In this document: positions 9,354 to 17,941 of the stretch, piece by piece | Position numbering within the stretch: the stretch's first letter is position 1 | Layout: the number at the start of each line of letters is the position of its first letter | NCBI RefSeq assembly: GCF_026151335.1 | Contig: NZ_JAMQPP010000011.1 | DNA length: 64,000 nucleotides | Reading direction: 5' to 3' (one strand) | Origin: Leptospira_A soteropolitanensis | GTDB taxonomy: Bacteria; Spirochaetota; Leptospiria; Leptospirales; Leptospiraceae | The notes under the pieces: model-generated | The model's input: the letters and a program-made list of their open reading frames with translations, nothing else | Databases searched by the model: none | Told to the model about the DNA's origin: nothing | Translations under genes and position numbers: made by a program

Positions 9354-9427
9354 CCAAACGAGAGAACTTTTGTAGTTCTTTCCGTTTGGCATAGCGATCA
9401 CTCCCTAGCCCGTAGGTCTTGGGTGAT
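9354..9427. other. Two tandem hairpins after the topoisomerase operon
   Basis: Positions 9354-9360 (CCAAACG) pair with 9383-9389 (CGTTTGG), and inside that 9363-9367 (AGAAC) pairs with 9375-9379 (GTTCT), giving a two-part stem. A second imperfect stem pairs ATCAC at 9397-9401 with GTGAT at 9423-9427. No long T-run follows either, so neither is a classical intrinsic terminator. They fill most of the 167-base gap before the next plus-strand gene. They could end transcription by another route, protect the 3' end, or be a dispersed intergenic element. Confidence 0.5.
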
Positions 9428-9477
9428 TCCTAATTTATGAGCTTGCGTCAAATGATTGATTTTTATTTTTTAGGGGA

Positions 9478-11379
9478 ATGAAACCTCGTTCCTCAAAAAA
9501 CACTGAGTCTTCGGTTAATTCTTCTACTAAGAACAAAAACAAGAAAAAAGAAGAATCCCTTCTTCCGTTTCATTCCCTGCCTCTATTTTTCCCTCTTCCT
9601 GTTTCCTTAAATCGTAAGTCAAAATCCTTTTTTTTGATTTTAAATATTTTCATTTTCTTACAATGCTCCTCCCTACAAGAAAAACCAAAAGAAGTTTATC
9701 ATAATGACAAGACCACTACGGAAAAAGTGGTTTTGTCTAAAATAGAGGATGTAAAAAACTCCGGGATCAAATCACTTTCGTATATGTATCTGTTAGGTGA
9801 TGGAGTTGTGCATTCTGGTTTTCTTGGTGTAGACAAAAAAGGCCAGGTGCAAAGATTCAAAATCGGGAGTATTACCAAACTTTTTACCGGCATAGCTCTT
9901 TTACAATTACAAGAGAGTGGCAAATTAAAGTTAGATGATCCTGTTTCCATTTACCTTCCAGAAGTGGTGGGGATGCCTTCAAGGGGACAAAACTATCGTG
10001 AAATTACCATTCGAGATATTTTAACCCACCAATCGGGATTCCCTTCTGACAGGGCCTCTGGTTTTTTCCTTTCGCCTGATACGAAGGATCCTGAGATTTT
10101 GGCTGCCTTTCGTTCTCTTCCTCAAACACTTTCTCAGATGGAAAGAAATGAACCAGGAAAAGCGCATTCCTATTCTAATTTTGGGTTTGGGCTTCTTGGT
10201 ATCGTGATTGAACGCACTTCAGGTATTGGGATTGAAGAGTATTTCCAAAAGTATCTATTTTCCAAAGCAGGAATGAAACATTCCACCTTGTTAGAGTTAA
10301 ATGATGATTCAGAGTTAGTATCTGGATATTCCGGTTTGTTTTGGAAAACGGAAACCCGTAGACCAGTGATCCGAGATTTGACCGCAGGTTCTCTTTCCAG
10401 TACCGGTGAAGACATGGGACTTTTTTTGAAGGCATTGTTTCAAAGTAAAAGAGGGAATGGCCTTCTTTCGGCATCTAGTTTTTCCGAATTCCATCAGATC
10501 CAAAAAGGACCCAACTCCAATTTTCAAATGAAGTTAGGGCTTCCTGTTTTGATAGAAGAAATGAAGAGTGGTGAAAAAAGTATTTGGATTTCAGGTCACT
10601 CAGGATCGTTACCTCCGTTTTTTGCTGATTTGATTTATGATCCAGAATCAGAAACGGCAAGTTTTCTTGTGGGAAACACTCTGAGTTTTGGCACTGCTTC
10701 GATTCGACCAGCGAACAAAGATATTTTGGAGATTGCATACGAATATAAAACTGGATTAAAATTAGAATCCCCGCCGCTGTCAGAACGAAACATTCAAAAC
10801 AAATTGGATGGTTTTTACGGTCTTTATGTTTCTCCTTTGGGAATCCATGAGGTAAAACCAGGAAATCCATCTAAAATAGAAATGATGGGTTTTGACTTTG
10901 ATTTAGTAGAAAAGGACAATCGTTTTGGAGCCAACTTACGTCTGTTTTTCGGCTTGATCCCAATAAAAGAAAAAACTTTAGAATCCATGCGGATCGAATT
11001 TGAACCTTGGGAAGGACATCCCATTTTTACCATGTACTCACTGAATGCAGCCAAAGGAAGTTGGGGTTTTGGAGTTATGATTCAACCGAATCACCGGGTG
11101 CCAGAAAAAACTTTTTTTACTACTTATCAAACGAATGATCCTTTTTCCCTCATATCAAGAGTGGAGCTTAAAGAAGATAAACGTGGGTTTATTCATGCCA
11201 CGGTATATTATTCGTTAGGTGGTATGGAGAATTCAAATCAATTCCCTTGCCAACTAGAGTCAGAATCCACACTTAGGATTCTTGGTTTTGGTCGCAATTT
11301 AGGAGAAAGGATGGATCTAAAGAAAGTGGATGGAAAACCGGTTCTTATGTATTCGGGGATTGAATTTCTAGGGAGATAG
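9478..11379 (+). CDS. Serine beta-lactamase/transpeptidase-fold lipoprotein (AmpH/EstB-like)
   Basis: 633 residues. A charged 45-residue N-terminal stretch precedes SFFLILNIFIFLQC, a type II signal peptide with Cys 63 as the likely lipidated residue, so translation may really start later than the ATG at 9478. The beta-lactamase domain (~95-420) has all three signatures: S131-I-T-K134 (nucleophile and base), Y232-S-N, and SGHSG in place of KTG. This pattern belongs to class C-like esterases/D,D-peptidases (Pfam Beta-lactamase). The last ~200 residues form a separate beta-rich domain, as in many secreted members of this family. The substrate is not predictable: peptidoglycan peptides or esters. 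A strong bidirectional terminator follows at 11386-11415. Confidence 0.85.
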   Translation: MKPRSSKNTESSVNSSTKNKNKKKEESLLPFHSLPLFFPLPVSLNRKSKSFFLILNIFIFLQCSSLQEKPKEVYHNDKTTTEKVVLSKIEDVKNSGIKSLSYMYLLGDGVVHSGFLGVDKKGQVQRFKIGSITKLFTGIALLQLQESGKLKLDDPVSIYLPEVVGMPSRGQNYREITIRDILTHQSGFPSDRASGFFLSPDTKDPEILAAFRSLPQTLSQMERNEPGKAHSYSNFGFGLLGIVIERTSGIGIEEYFQKYLFSKAGMKHSTLLELNDDSELVSGYSGLFWKTETRRPVIRDLTAGSLSSTGEDMGLFLKALFQSKRGNGLLSASSFSEFHQIQKGPNSNFQMKLGLPVLIEEMKSGEKSIWISGHSGSLPPFFADLIYDPESETASFLVGNTLSFGTASIRPANKDILEIAYEYKTGLKLESPPLSERNIQNKLDGFYGLYVSPLGIHEVKPGNPSKIEMMGFDFDLVEKDNRFGANLRLFFGLIPIKEKTLESMRIEFEPWEGHPIFTMYSLNAAKGSWGFGVMIQPNHRVPEKTFFTTYQTNDPFSLISRVELKEDKRGFIHATVYYSLGGMENSNQFPCQLESESTLRILGFGRNLGERMDLKKVDGKPVLMYSGIEFLGR

Positions 11380-11385
11380 GGGATA

Positions 11386-11415
11386 AAAAAAGCGGAGGGG
11401 TTCCTCCGCTTTTTC
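11386..11415. terminator. Bidirectional rho-independent terminator
   Basis: AGCGGAGG (11391-11398), a 4-base loop GGTT and CCTCCGCT (11403-11410) form a perfect GC-rich stem, flanked by A6 on the left and T4 on the right that extend the stem. It sits between the converging beta-lactamase-fold gene (+) and lipoprotein gene (-) and would serve both. Confidence 0.92.
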
Positions 11416-11472
11416 CACCAAACAAAGATTTAACTCGTTGCCAGGTAATCATAACTAACCATATAAGTTTTG

Positions 11473-11967
11473 TTATTTTTTTAGTCTTCCCGTATGACCA
11501 GAAGGACCAGTAAGAGTTGCAGCTTTACCAGAAACTGTCACACAAACGTCTGGAAAGAAAAATCCATCTACTTGTGTAGTAGTTTTTGTATCGAGCAGGA
11601 TATCCCCATCAGTTTTTTTGAGTGCACGGTGATACGCTGCACCTGTAACCGAATAGTTGGGTACTGTATATGCCAGTAAAGCAGACTTAGCGTGGTAGTA
11701 TCCACTAAATGTAACAATAGCAAGATACCATTCTAAGGCATTTAATTCAACGTTTGAATCACCAAGAACTGGCTGAACGACTCCTTCATTAGTGAACCAA
11801 CCCAACTCGTAATTACAAGCTTTGGCAGAGGTTTCTTGACCAATGTCATAAGCAGCTTCTGCTAACGGCAAAGTTGCAACTCTTGATGAAAGTAAAGTAG
11901 AAGTAGAAGATTTACAATTCACCATGATGGTTGCAACAGAAAGTAGAACAACAATGATTTTTTTCAT
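11473..11967 (-). CDS. Small lipoprotein, paralogue of the upstream neighbour
   Basis: 164 residues starting MKKIIVVLLSVATIMVNC, a clear lipoprotein signal with Cys 18 as the lipidation site. The mature part shows a pattern shared with the adjacent 131-residue lipoprotein: a YDIG/YTIS motif, a K-A/S-C cysteine ~35 residues after the lipid anchor, an Ala-rich helix, and a final CVTV/CITV-x-AKA-x-TL-x-GP strand. Two conserved cysteines (in SAKACNY and PDVCVTV) may form a disulfide. No catalytic motif is seen. It is transcribed 12 bases after the paralogue, so it is probably the second gene of a two-lipoprotein operon exported to the periplasm or outer membrane. Function unknown. Confidence 0.8.
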   Translation of the reverse strand: MKKIIVVLLSVATIMVNCKSSTSTLLSSRVATLPLAEAAYDIGQETSAKACNYELGWFTNEGVVQPVLGDSNVELNALEWYLAIVTFSGYYHAKSALLAYTVPNYSVTGAAYHRALKKTDGDILLDTKTTTQVDGFFFPDVCVTVSGKAATLTGPSGHTGRLKK

Positions 11968-11979
11968 GTCCGCTCTCCC

Positions 11980-12375
11980 TTATTTCACAGGGCCAGTTTT
12001 TAGTGTGATCGCTTTTGCCTTAACGGTGATACAAGTGCTAGAAGCAAAAAAGTAGTTTGTAGACTCATATTCAAATCTTGGATTTACCAAGTAGTTTGCA
12101 CCTTCCACTTTGGAAATCGCATCAAAGATCGCTTGAGCTTCAATGTAATCATTTGTAAAAACAGAAGAGACGAATCCAATTTTTCTAGTTGCTCCTGTAG
12201 GGAAAATTAGAATTCTTCCACCACAAGATTTACCTGTTGTGTCACCGCTGATTGTATAATCTGCAGGTGCAAGATCTACAGGTGTTGTGTACAAACCTGG
12301 AATAGTTTTTGTAGTAGATGAGCAGTTAGCAACAAACGCTACTGCAACGATTAAAAAAAGTAGACTTTTTTTCAA
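11980..12375 (-). CDS. Small lipoprotein
   Basis: 131 residues starting MKKSLLFLIVAVAFVANC, a lipoprotein signal peptide with Cys 18 as the anchor, followed by a Ser/Thr linker. It shares layout and several short motifs with the next gene (YTISGDTTGKSC and STCITVKAKAITLKTGP), which suggests a local duplication. The start is supported by an AGGAAC-type site just upstream (GAGGAACTT on the minus strand). No enzyme motif is seen; an envelope-located structural or binding role is possible. Identification beyond lipoprotein is not justified. Confidence 0.8.
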   Translation of the reverse strand: MKKSLLFLIVAVAFVANCSSTTKTIPGLYTTPVDLAPADYTISGDTTGKSCGGRILIFPTGATRKIGFVSSVFTNDYIEAQAIFDAISKVEGANYLVNPRFEYESTNYFFASSTCITVKAKAITLKTGPVK

Positions 12376-12435
12376 GTTAAGTTCCTCCGAAAGTCCAAAT
12401 TAGTAAGGTTAATTTGAATCAGTCAAACTAAATTA

Positions 12436-13197
12436 TTAAATCTGTGATTCAATTTCTTTCCAAACCTTTTGAAAATTTCTGGATCGGTCTAAATAATTGT
12501 AACGAGTGTTTACGGGTTCCTTTTGTTTTGATTCTAATCCTTCCACGTGTAAAACGGTTTTTGTTTCCATCTGAACCCAAACGAGGATCAGTTTTGCCCT
12601 AACGCCAGCCATACAACCCCAGTCTTGCCCGTTGAACCAACCTGCATTATGTGAATAAGAATATTGCACTATAGGAATCAATAAAACACCACGTTTCCCT
12701 TTAAAATCATAGCCGGATTGCAACTTAAATTCAGGTATTTCGTTGGGAATGTTGATATTATCAACACCTTCATCGATCACTTTTGTGAAATCTTTTCGGA
12801 ACTGAACTTGGAAGAGTTTAGATGGTTGCGGAATGGTAAATTTTTGGTAAGATTTTAGACTTTTTGTCAAGATTGCTTGGACGGTATTTACGGATTCTTC
12901 CTTAACCCCTGTTTCGTTGAGAAACTCTATCTGTTTGGTAACAACTTGCTCTCCCCAGATGGTTTTTTCTCTGCTGATCCCGCCAGAAAAATTGATATCA
13001 CCAACAAACAGATTCTTGTTGTAGATTTCCTTTTTGTTGGTTATGGGGATGAGATCTTTTAAGAGTAAAATTTCTTCTGATATAAAAAGTTCAGATTCGC
13101 CAAGCGCTGGCAAACGAGAGAGGGCCGAACTACTGGAGGAACAAGAGGCAAAAAAAGAAAGGATTAGAAAAATAATCGGAAGTAGTAATGTCTGCAT
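12436..13197 (-). CDS. Hypothetical lipoprotein
   Basis: 253 residues from the ATG at 13197. The frame opens further upstream at 13284, but the later ATG is preferred: AGGTG lies 4 bases before it, the product begins directly with MQTLLLPIIFLILSFFASC (a good lipoprotein signal), and it avoids overlap with the divergent plus-strand gene at 13272. The mature part starts with a serine-rich linker, then a mixed alpha/beta region with no recognised domain. VQYSYSHNAGWFNGQDWGC is a distinctive aromatic/Gly/Cys patch near residue 200. Envelope location is inferred; function unknown. Confidence 0.7.
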   Translation of the reverse strand: MQTLLLPIIFLILSFFASCSSSSSALSRLPALGESELFISEEILLLKDLIPITNKKEIYNKNLFVGDINFSGGISREKTIWGEQVVTKQIEFLNETGVKEESVNTVQAILTKSLKSYQKFTIPQPSKLFQVQFRKDFTKVIDEGVDNINIPNEIPEFKLQSGYDFKGKRGVLLIPIVQYSYSHNAGWFNGQDWGCMAGVRAKLILVWVQMETKTVLHVEGLESKQKEPVNTRYNYLDRSRNFQKVWKEIESQI

Positions 13198-13271
13198 TTC
13201 ACCTATTGAAAGGCATTCAGACCTAAGAAAAAAGCATTTTTTCATTTTGGCCCATACAGATTCTCGTCTTT

Positions 13272-15329
13272 GTGTTTGGGCCAAGGCGAAAATTATGGGT
13301 AATTTGTTTTCTTGTGCTGGTAAGCAGCGGAAAACTATTTATTCTTAAGGCAGACCCTTTAGTCCTTGAAACGTTTGATCTCCAGAAGACAAAAGAATGG
13401 GGGCGGTACCAACCGAATTCTCCTGAAAATTCTCATCAATTAACAGAACTTTTATTACAATCAGATAAACTTCGATTATATGAAGATGTTGGCTGGATTC
13501 AGTTGCTTCATTATGAAAAAAAAGGAGAGGGGAAATTTAAAAGTGAAGTAAATTCAGAACGTTTCTTTTTTGATCCCAAGGGAAGGGTAAATCCGAGGGC
13601 AGAACTAGAAGCTACAATTCGAAGTTTTTTTGTAACAGAAGCGATCCCTGATAGTTTGCTGCATCCACTTTGTTCTTATCCTGCTCGTTATAATTTTCTT
13701 AAAAAACACTTATTTTTTGAATTTTTTGATATATCGAAAGTTAGGTGTGATCGGTATAAAAATTGGAAGAATTCTTTGCAGGTAAATTCGGTATCCATTG
13801 TTTTTGCTTCATACTATTTACAATCTCCTGCTTCCTACTTTGGACATACATTATTAAAACTGAATCAAAATGCGAATGCCATTTCTCAATCAGAAATATT
13901 GGATTATGGCTTAAATTATGCGGCAGATGCTCAAAGTATAAATCCAATAAGTTACGCCTATTTTGGGTTAACTGGTGGTTACCAAGGAAAGTTTTATCTT
14001 TTTCCGTATTACTTAAAAGTAAATGAATATAATGATTTGGAAAATCGCGATCTTTGGGAGTATGAAATTAGATTAAATGAAGAAGAGGTGGATATTTTAA
14101 TTTCCCATTTATGGGAATTGTCTAGAGCTGAGTTCCATTATTATTTTTTAAATAAAAATTGTTCATATCAATTAATGGAATTATTGGAAGTTGCTAAACC
14201 GAATTTGGATTTAAAGTCGAAGTTGGGAATTGTGGTCTCACCGGTAGATACAATTAAATTCTATTTAAGCACAAAGGATTTGATATCTGAAAAAAAATTT
14301 CGACCGTCACTATATACAGAAATTAAATCAAAACTCTTGGAAATGAATGCAGAGGAAAAAGAAATATTTTGGGCATTGACTGACTTCTCCAATACTCGTA
14401 TGGAAGTAAATAGGTTATTAGAAACTCCTAATAAGATTCGATCGGATTTAATTTTAGATGCTGTTTTAGAAACTTATCGGTATCAAAAAAATAGAGGCGT
14501 TGATTTTTCAGAATCAGCGAAACTTAGCTACAAACAGTGGTTAAATTTGAGAAGTCAAATAAAAGAGGAGAACTTGGATTATAAGTTAAATTTTGAAACA
14601 AGTTTTCCCCCAGAATCGTCCCATCCAATGGGAAGGGTTTCCTTAGGTAGTGGATATTCCAACTTGGGTAGTTTTGTGGAATGGAAATATCGTCTAGCTT
14701 ATCATGATTTGTTAAATTCTTCTAAGGGTTCTACGCCTAACGGTGAGTTGGTGTTTTTTGACGGGGCAGTTCGCAATTACGAAGGTAAAAGACCTGAATT
14801 TTCGTCTTTATCAATCATGCGAATTCTTTCTTTACAGCCTTACAATTCCATATCCAAACAATTGTCTTACTTATTTGATTTTGGTTGGCAGACCACTGTT
14901 TTTACTAAGGAAAAAGATTATTTTAGTCAGGTTCGCTCTATTGATGATTCGAATCCTTATTACAGAAAGCAGGTATCTAATATTGATGTTGGCGTCGGCT
15001 ATACTTTAGCTGATGAGTTTTCCAAATCCTCACCTAAATTTGGAGTATTTTCATTATTAGCTGGAGGTAAGTTCCAATCGCACCCATCATTTGAAACTGG
15101 ATCTCGGTTTGGACCCAATGTCCAAGGAATCTATCAAAAAGAATTGGGAAATTGGAAAATCTTAGGAAGTCTCATTGCACAGCATTATACATTTAGTCGT
15201 GATCTAAATGTCGGTGTAGGTAGTCTCAAATTGCGGTATTTGTTTTCAGATACCGCAGAATTTAGATTAGAGTTATTTTCAGAGAGACTGTATAGAGAGT
15301 TTAACCTCTCCTTTCACTATTTGTTTTGA
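13272..15329 (+). CDS. DUF4105 (Lnb N-terminal periplasmic domain) protein with barrel-like C-terminus
   Basis: 685 residues from GTG 13272. WVICFLVLVSSGKLFILKA is a signal peptide. The DUF4105 core is seen at ~170-310: SYYLQSPASYFGHTLLKLN, then GLTGGYQGKFYLFPYY, and NKNCSYQLMELLEVAKP with the family's invariant Asn-Cys. DUF4105 is related to the NlpC/P60-like fold, with conserved His and Cys. The last ~230 residues are alternating polar/hydrophobic strands (LAGGKFQSHPSF, WKILGSLIAQHYTF) and the protein ends in FHYLF. A terminal phenylalanine is typical of outer-membrane beta-barrels, so a periplasmic enzyme-like domain may be joined to a small barrel. The barrel is an inference. Its start region is divergent from the lipoprotein gene at 12436-13197. 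Confidence 0.78.
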   Translation: MFGPRRKLWVICFLVLVSSGKLFILKADPLVLETFDLQKTKEWGRYQPNSPENSHQLTELLLQSDKLRLYEDVGWIQLLHYEKKGEGKFKSEVNSERFFFDPKGRVNPRAELEATIRSFFVTEAIPDSLLHPLCSYPARYNFLKKHLFFEFFDISKVRCDRYKNWKNSLQVNSVSIVFASYYLQSPASYFGHTLLKLNQNANAISQSEILDYGLNYAADAQSINPISYAYFGLTGGYQGKFYLFPYYLKVNEYNDLENRDLWEYEIRLNEEEVDILISHLWELSRAEFHYYFLNKNCSYQLMELLEVAKPNLDLKSKLGIVVSPVDTIKFYLSTKDLISEKKFRPSLYTEIKSKLLEMNAEEKEIFWALTDFSNTRMEVNRLLETPNKIRSDLILDAVLETYRYQKNRGVDFSESAKLSYKQWLNLRSQIKEENLDYKLNFETSFPPESSHPMGRVSLGSGYSNLGSFVEWKYRLAYHDLLNSSKGSTPNGELVFFDGAVRNYEGKRPEFSSLSIMRILSLQPYNSISKQLSYLFDFGWQTTVFTKEKDYFSQVRSIDDSNPYYRKQVSNIDVGVGYTLADEFSKSSPKFGVFSLLAGGKFQSHPSFETGSRFGPNVQGIYQKELGNWKILGSLIAQHYTFSRDLNVGVGSLKLRYLFSDTAEFRLELFSERLYREFNLSFHYLF

Positions 15330-15356
15330 TGATTATTTGAGTAATAAGCATTGAGT

Positions 15357-16691
15357 TTAAGATTCCTCTGGTATAACCTGTTTTTGATTTCTATAATGCG
15401 CAATGTAGGTGATAAGCACTAATGTTCCGACAGGAACAGCAAAATAGATATGTACTTGAATGAGTCCTGCAATCATTCCCAAAATTCCGCCTAAAAATTG
15501 TATCACAACAAGGTTTCCACCGGTATTATCCAAAATCATTTTTTCCAAATCATCTGTATCAAGAGCCATCACTCGTTCTTCCACAAGAGCAGTAACATTG
15601 ATATTGTGGACAAATTTTTCTATATTGGTTTTGAGATAAACTTTCCCTTCTTCGCTATTCATAAATTCAAGAAGGCGTTTTTTAACCCAATCTACAGCAC
15701 GAAAGAAATTCTTTTCAATTTCTTCCCAGTTGTTCGGATCATCTAAATAGGACTGCAACCTTTCAATTCCCGATGGCAAAAGGTTTTGTCTGGCATAGTC
15801 GCCACTGGCTTCCAACCAATTGGAAATTTTTCCTGTGATGAATTCTTGTGTTTCTTTGGAGTTTAATCGTTCCTGAAGGCCTGCCATCATTTCGTCCATC
15901 ATCTTCATAAACTGATCTGAAGTTTCTGGATCTTTAACGAAACGTTCCAAAAGTTCACGAATGGCATCTTCATTGAAAGAAAAAATCTTTTTCACTCCGA
16001 TTCCAATTTTACCAAGAGTACTTCTGGTTTTTAAATACTCTTCCAAACCTTCGTTGAGTAAGTTTGCGAGCTTCGGCATTTCTTCTAAAAGAATCACTCG
16101 AAGTTGTTTTCCTAGTTCTTCACGATTGGTTTCTTCTGTTAAATAATAGGTGAGGCGATTTTTTGTATAGTCCCAAAGTTTTTGTACTTCTTCCGGGCGT
16201 TCTGCCATCTTTTTCATTGTCTCTTCTGAAAAATCAAAGATGACTTCTAAAATTTCTGGTCCTCTTTCCTTTAACATGGATATGATTTTGGTCACAAGCA
16301 TGGTGCGGATTTCTTCGTTATGAATTGCCTCATCAATTTCTTTGACAATTTTTTGTATCCCAGTTTCTACTAGGTTTCGTTCATAGATATAAGTTAAAAT
16401 GATATCGGGGTGAAGTAAATTACTTTGGATACTTTCACCAAGTGATTTTGCGATTTTTGATTTGTTTTTGGGAACAAGGCCTGACCAACCAAGCACCTTA
16501 CCATGTTTAGGTTGGAATAACATTTTGATCGCTAGAAAATTTGTGAAATAACCCACCATCCCTGCCATAAGCACCACGAAAACCGCGTTGACCCAAACAT
16601 TTCCTTCGTAATAAAGTTGGAATCCTCCACCAATGATGGAGAAGATAACAAGGAGTCTACGGTACCAAGTATCTAATTTTGCTACATCCAT
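15357..16691 (-). CDS. DUF445 family membrane protein
   Basis: 444 residues. The N-terminal pair of hydrophobic segments (LLVIFSIIGGGFQLYY and NAVFVVLMAGMVGYFTNFLAIKMLF) contains the G-Y-F-T-N-x-L-A-I-K-M-L-F signature of DUF445 proteins (YheB/YjiN families). A long charged helical domain follows (~60-400), and two C-terminal hydrophobic segments (VVIQFLGGILGMIAGLIQVHIYF and PVGTLVLITYIAHY) complete the usual topology. It is an inner-membrane protein of unknown biochemical function. It starts 1 base after the SDR gene's stop, so it is the last gene of a GNAT-SDR-DUF445 operon. Confidence 0.88.
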   Translation of the reverse strand: MDVAKLDTWYRRLLVIFSIIGGGFQLYYEGNVWVNAVFVVLMAGMVGYFTNFLAIKMLFQPKHGKVLGWSGLVPKNKSKIAKSLGESIQSNLLHPDIILTYIYERNLVETGIQKIVKEIDEAIHNEEIRTMLVTKIISMLKERGPEILEVIFDFSEETMKKMAERPEEVQKLWDYTKNRLTYYLTEETNREELGKQLRVILLEEMPKLANLLNEGLEEYLKTRSTLGKIGIGVKKIFSFNEDAIRELLERFVKDPETSDQFMKMMDEMMAGLQERLNSKETQEFITGKISNWLEASGDYARQNLLPSGIERLQSYLDDPNNWEEIEKNFFRAVDWVKKRLLEFMNSEEGKVYLKTNIEKFVHNINVTALVEERVMALDTDDLEKMILDNTGGNLVVIQFLGGILGMIAGLIQVHIYFAVPVGTLVLITYIAHYRNQKQVIPEES

Positions 16692-16692
16692 C

Positions 16693-17466
16693 CTATTCCT
16701 CTTCCAACTTTAAATATCGTCCGCTTAATCTACGTAAGAAACCTCTTGGGATTAGTTCTGATACAGTGATTGCTCCTTGATTGAAGGAACCAGTGATACA
16801 AACCGCTTGGTTATAACGAAGTGCATTTAATGATTCCTCCACAACAACATCTGCATTTTGCCACATAAAGGATGGATATTTAGATTTGTTAATCCCTGCT
16901 CTTTGGTGGAAGTCTGAATGAGTGAGTCCAGGACAAAGTGCTTGGACATAAATCCCATGAAGTTTTGCTTCTTCGTGGATGGACTCAGTAAAGGATTTAA
17001 CGAAAGCTTTGGTGGCTGCATAAATGGCACTACCTGGTGCAGGCAAATAACCGGCGATAGATGCTACGTTAATTAAATAACCTTTTTTATTTTTTTTGAA
17101 TCGGTTGAGCGTGACGTGACTTAGGTGCACTAAAGTTTTTACATTCAGATTGACTTCATCTAATTCTTTGTCTAGTGGAAGAGCTGCAAACTCACCCACA
17201 GTTCCAAATCCTGCATTGTTGACGAGAAGTTCTGCGTCTTTGTCTTTGGAAATGATATCAGCTAGTTCTTCCACATCCTTTTTTTTGGTAAGATCTAAAG
17301 CGAAGTATTTTAATATACCCCTGGATTTAGGTTCTAATTCTAAAATAACTTTTTTTAAATCGGATTCCGTACGGGAAATTAAAAAGACATTATAGTCTTT
17401 TGCAAGAGCACGAACAAATTCTTTTCCAATTCCTTGGGATGCGCCAGTGACATATGCATTTTTCAT
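16693..17466 (-). CDS. Short-chain dehydrogenase/reductase
   Basis: 257 residues, a classical SDR. The cofactor-binding T-G-A-S-Q-G-I-G is at residues 8-15, NNAGFG at ~84-89, the catalytic Ser in NVASIAGYLP, and the Y-x3-K pair in YAATKAF. CPGLTHSDF follows, as in SDRs of the DltE/YdfG type. The arginine/serine after the second strand (ISRTES) suggests NADP(H) preference. The substrate is not predictable. Its ATG overlaps the GNAT gene stop by four bases and it ends 1 base before the DUF445 gene. Confidence 0.9.
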   Translation of the reverse strand: MKNAYVTGASQGIGKEFVRALAKDYNVFLISRTESDLKKVILELEPKSRGILKYFALDLTKKKDVEELADIISKDKDAELLVNNAGFGTVGEFAALPLDKELDEVNLNVKTLVHLSHVTLNRFKKNKKGYLINVASIAGYLPAPGSAIYAATKAFVKSFTESIHEEAKLHGIYVQALCPGLTHSDFHQRAGINKSKYPSFMWQNADVVVEESLNALRYNQAVCITGSFNQGAITVSELIPRGFLRRLSGRYLKLEEE

Positions 17467-17897
17467 TCTGATGGATTCCTTTTCATTAGGACGGCTGTAG
17501 ATCCGTCCGGGTAATATTTTTTGCGTCTCTCTAATTCGATAAAACCAACGGATTGGTAGAGTGTTACGGCACCATAATTTGATTCCTTTACTTCCAAAAA
17601 GAATTCTTTTTTTGGAAATTCTTGGAATAATGCCATCAAAAGATTTTTTGCCAAACCTAACTTTCGATAGTTGGGAAGTGTTGCGATCCGAAAGATTTCA
17701 ATCTCCCAAGGAGTTTCACAAATAAGTGCATAACTCTTTATTTCTGGATCTCCCAAACCGAAAGCCACATGGAATTCAAGATGGGTTTGGATCATTTTTT
17801 CTGTCCATTCCTCTCCCGAAAAACAAAGAGATTCCCACCCAAGGAGGAGGGGAAGATCGGATTCACCCAGCCTTCGAAAACTATGAGACATAATCAC
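17463..17897 (-). CDS. GNAT acetyltransferase, RimI-like
   Basis: 144 residues with the GNAT fold: EIEIFRIATLPNYRKLGLAKNLL contains the acetyl-CoA-binding R/Q-x-x-G-x-A loop (here Y-R-K-L-G-L-A), then FLEVKESNYGAVTLYQSVGFIELERRKKYY. The last block (N-x-x-A-x-x-L-Y-x-x-x-G-F) is the RimI-type C-terminal signature, and the RRKKYYPDG ending is typical of ribosomal-protein S18 N-acetyltransferase homologues. A protein N-terminal acetyltransferase role is therefore likely but not certain. First gene of the minus-strand operon with the SDR and DUF445 genes; divergent from the TPR lipoprotein gene 44 bases away. Confidence 0.82.
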   Translation of the reverse strand: MIMSHSFRRLGESDLPLLLGWESLCFSGEEWTEKMIQTHLEFHVAFGLGDPEIKSYALICETPWEIEIFRIATLPNYRKLGLAKNLLMALFQEFPKKEFFLEVKESNYGAVTLYQSVGFIELERRKKYYPDGSTAVLMKRNPSE

Positions 17898-17941
17898 ATT
17901 TTTTTCTTTTCATCTAAAAGAAAGAAACTAAAATCGAACCG

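Noticed and set aside
9700..9720. Phage origin of the topoisomerase pair implying a prophage in the window
   Set aside because: No integrase, capsid, tail or other phage gene flanks it, and the encapsulin at 47482-48417 is a cellular capsid-fold protein, not prophage debris.
13034..13348. A 104-codon plus-strand frame spanning the divergent start region
   Set aside because: It lies antisense to the lipoprotein signal peptide region and overlaps the DUF4105 start in another frame; both neighbours have better evidence.
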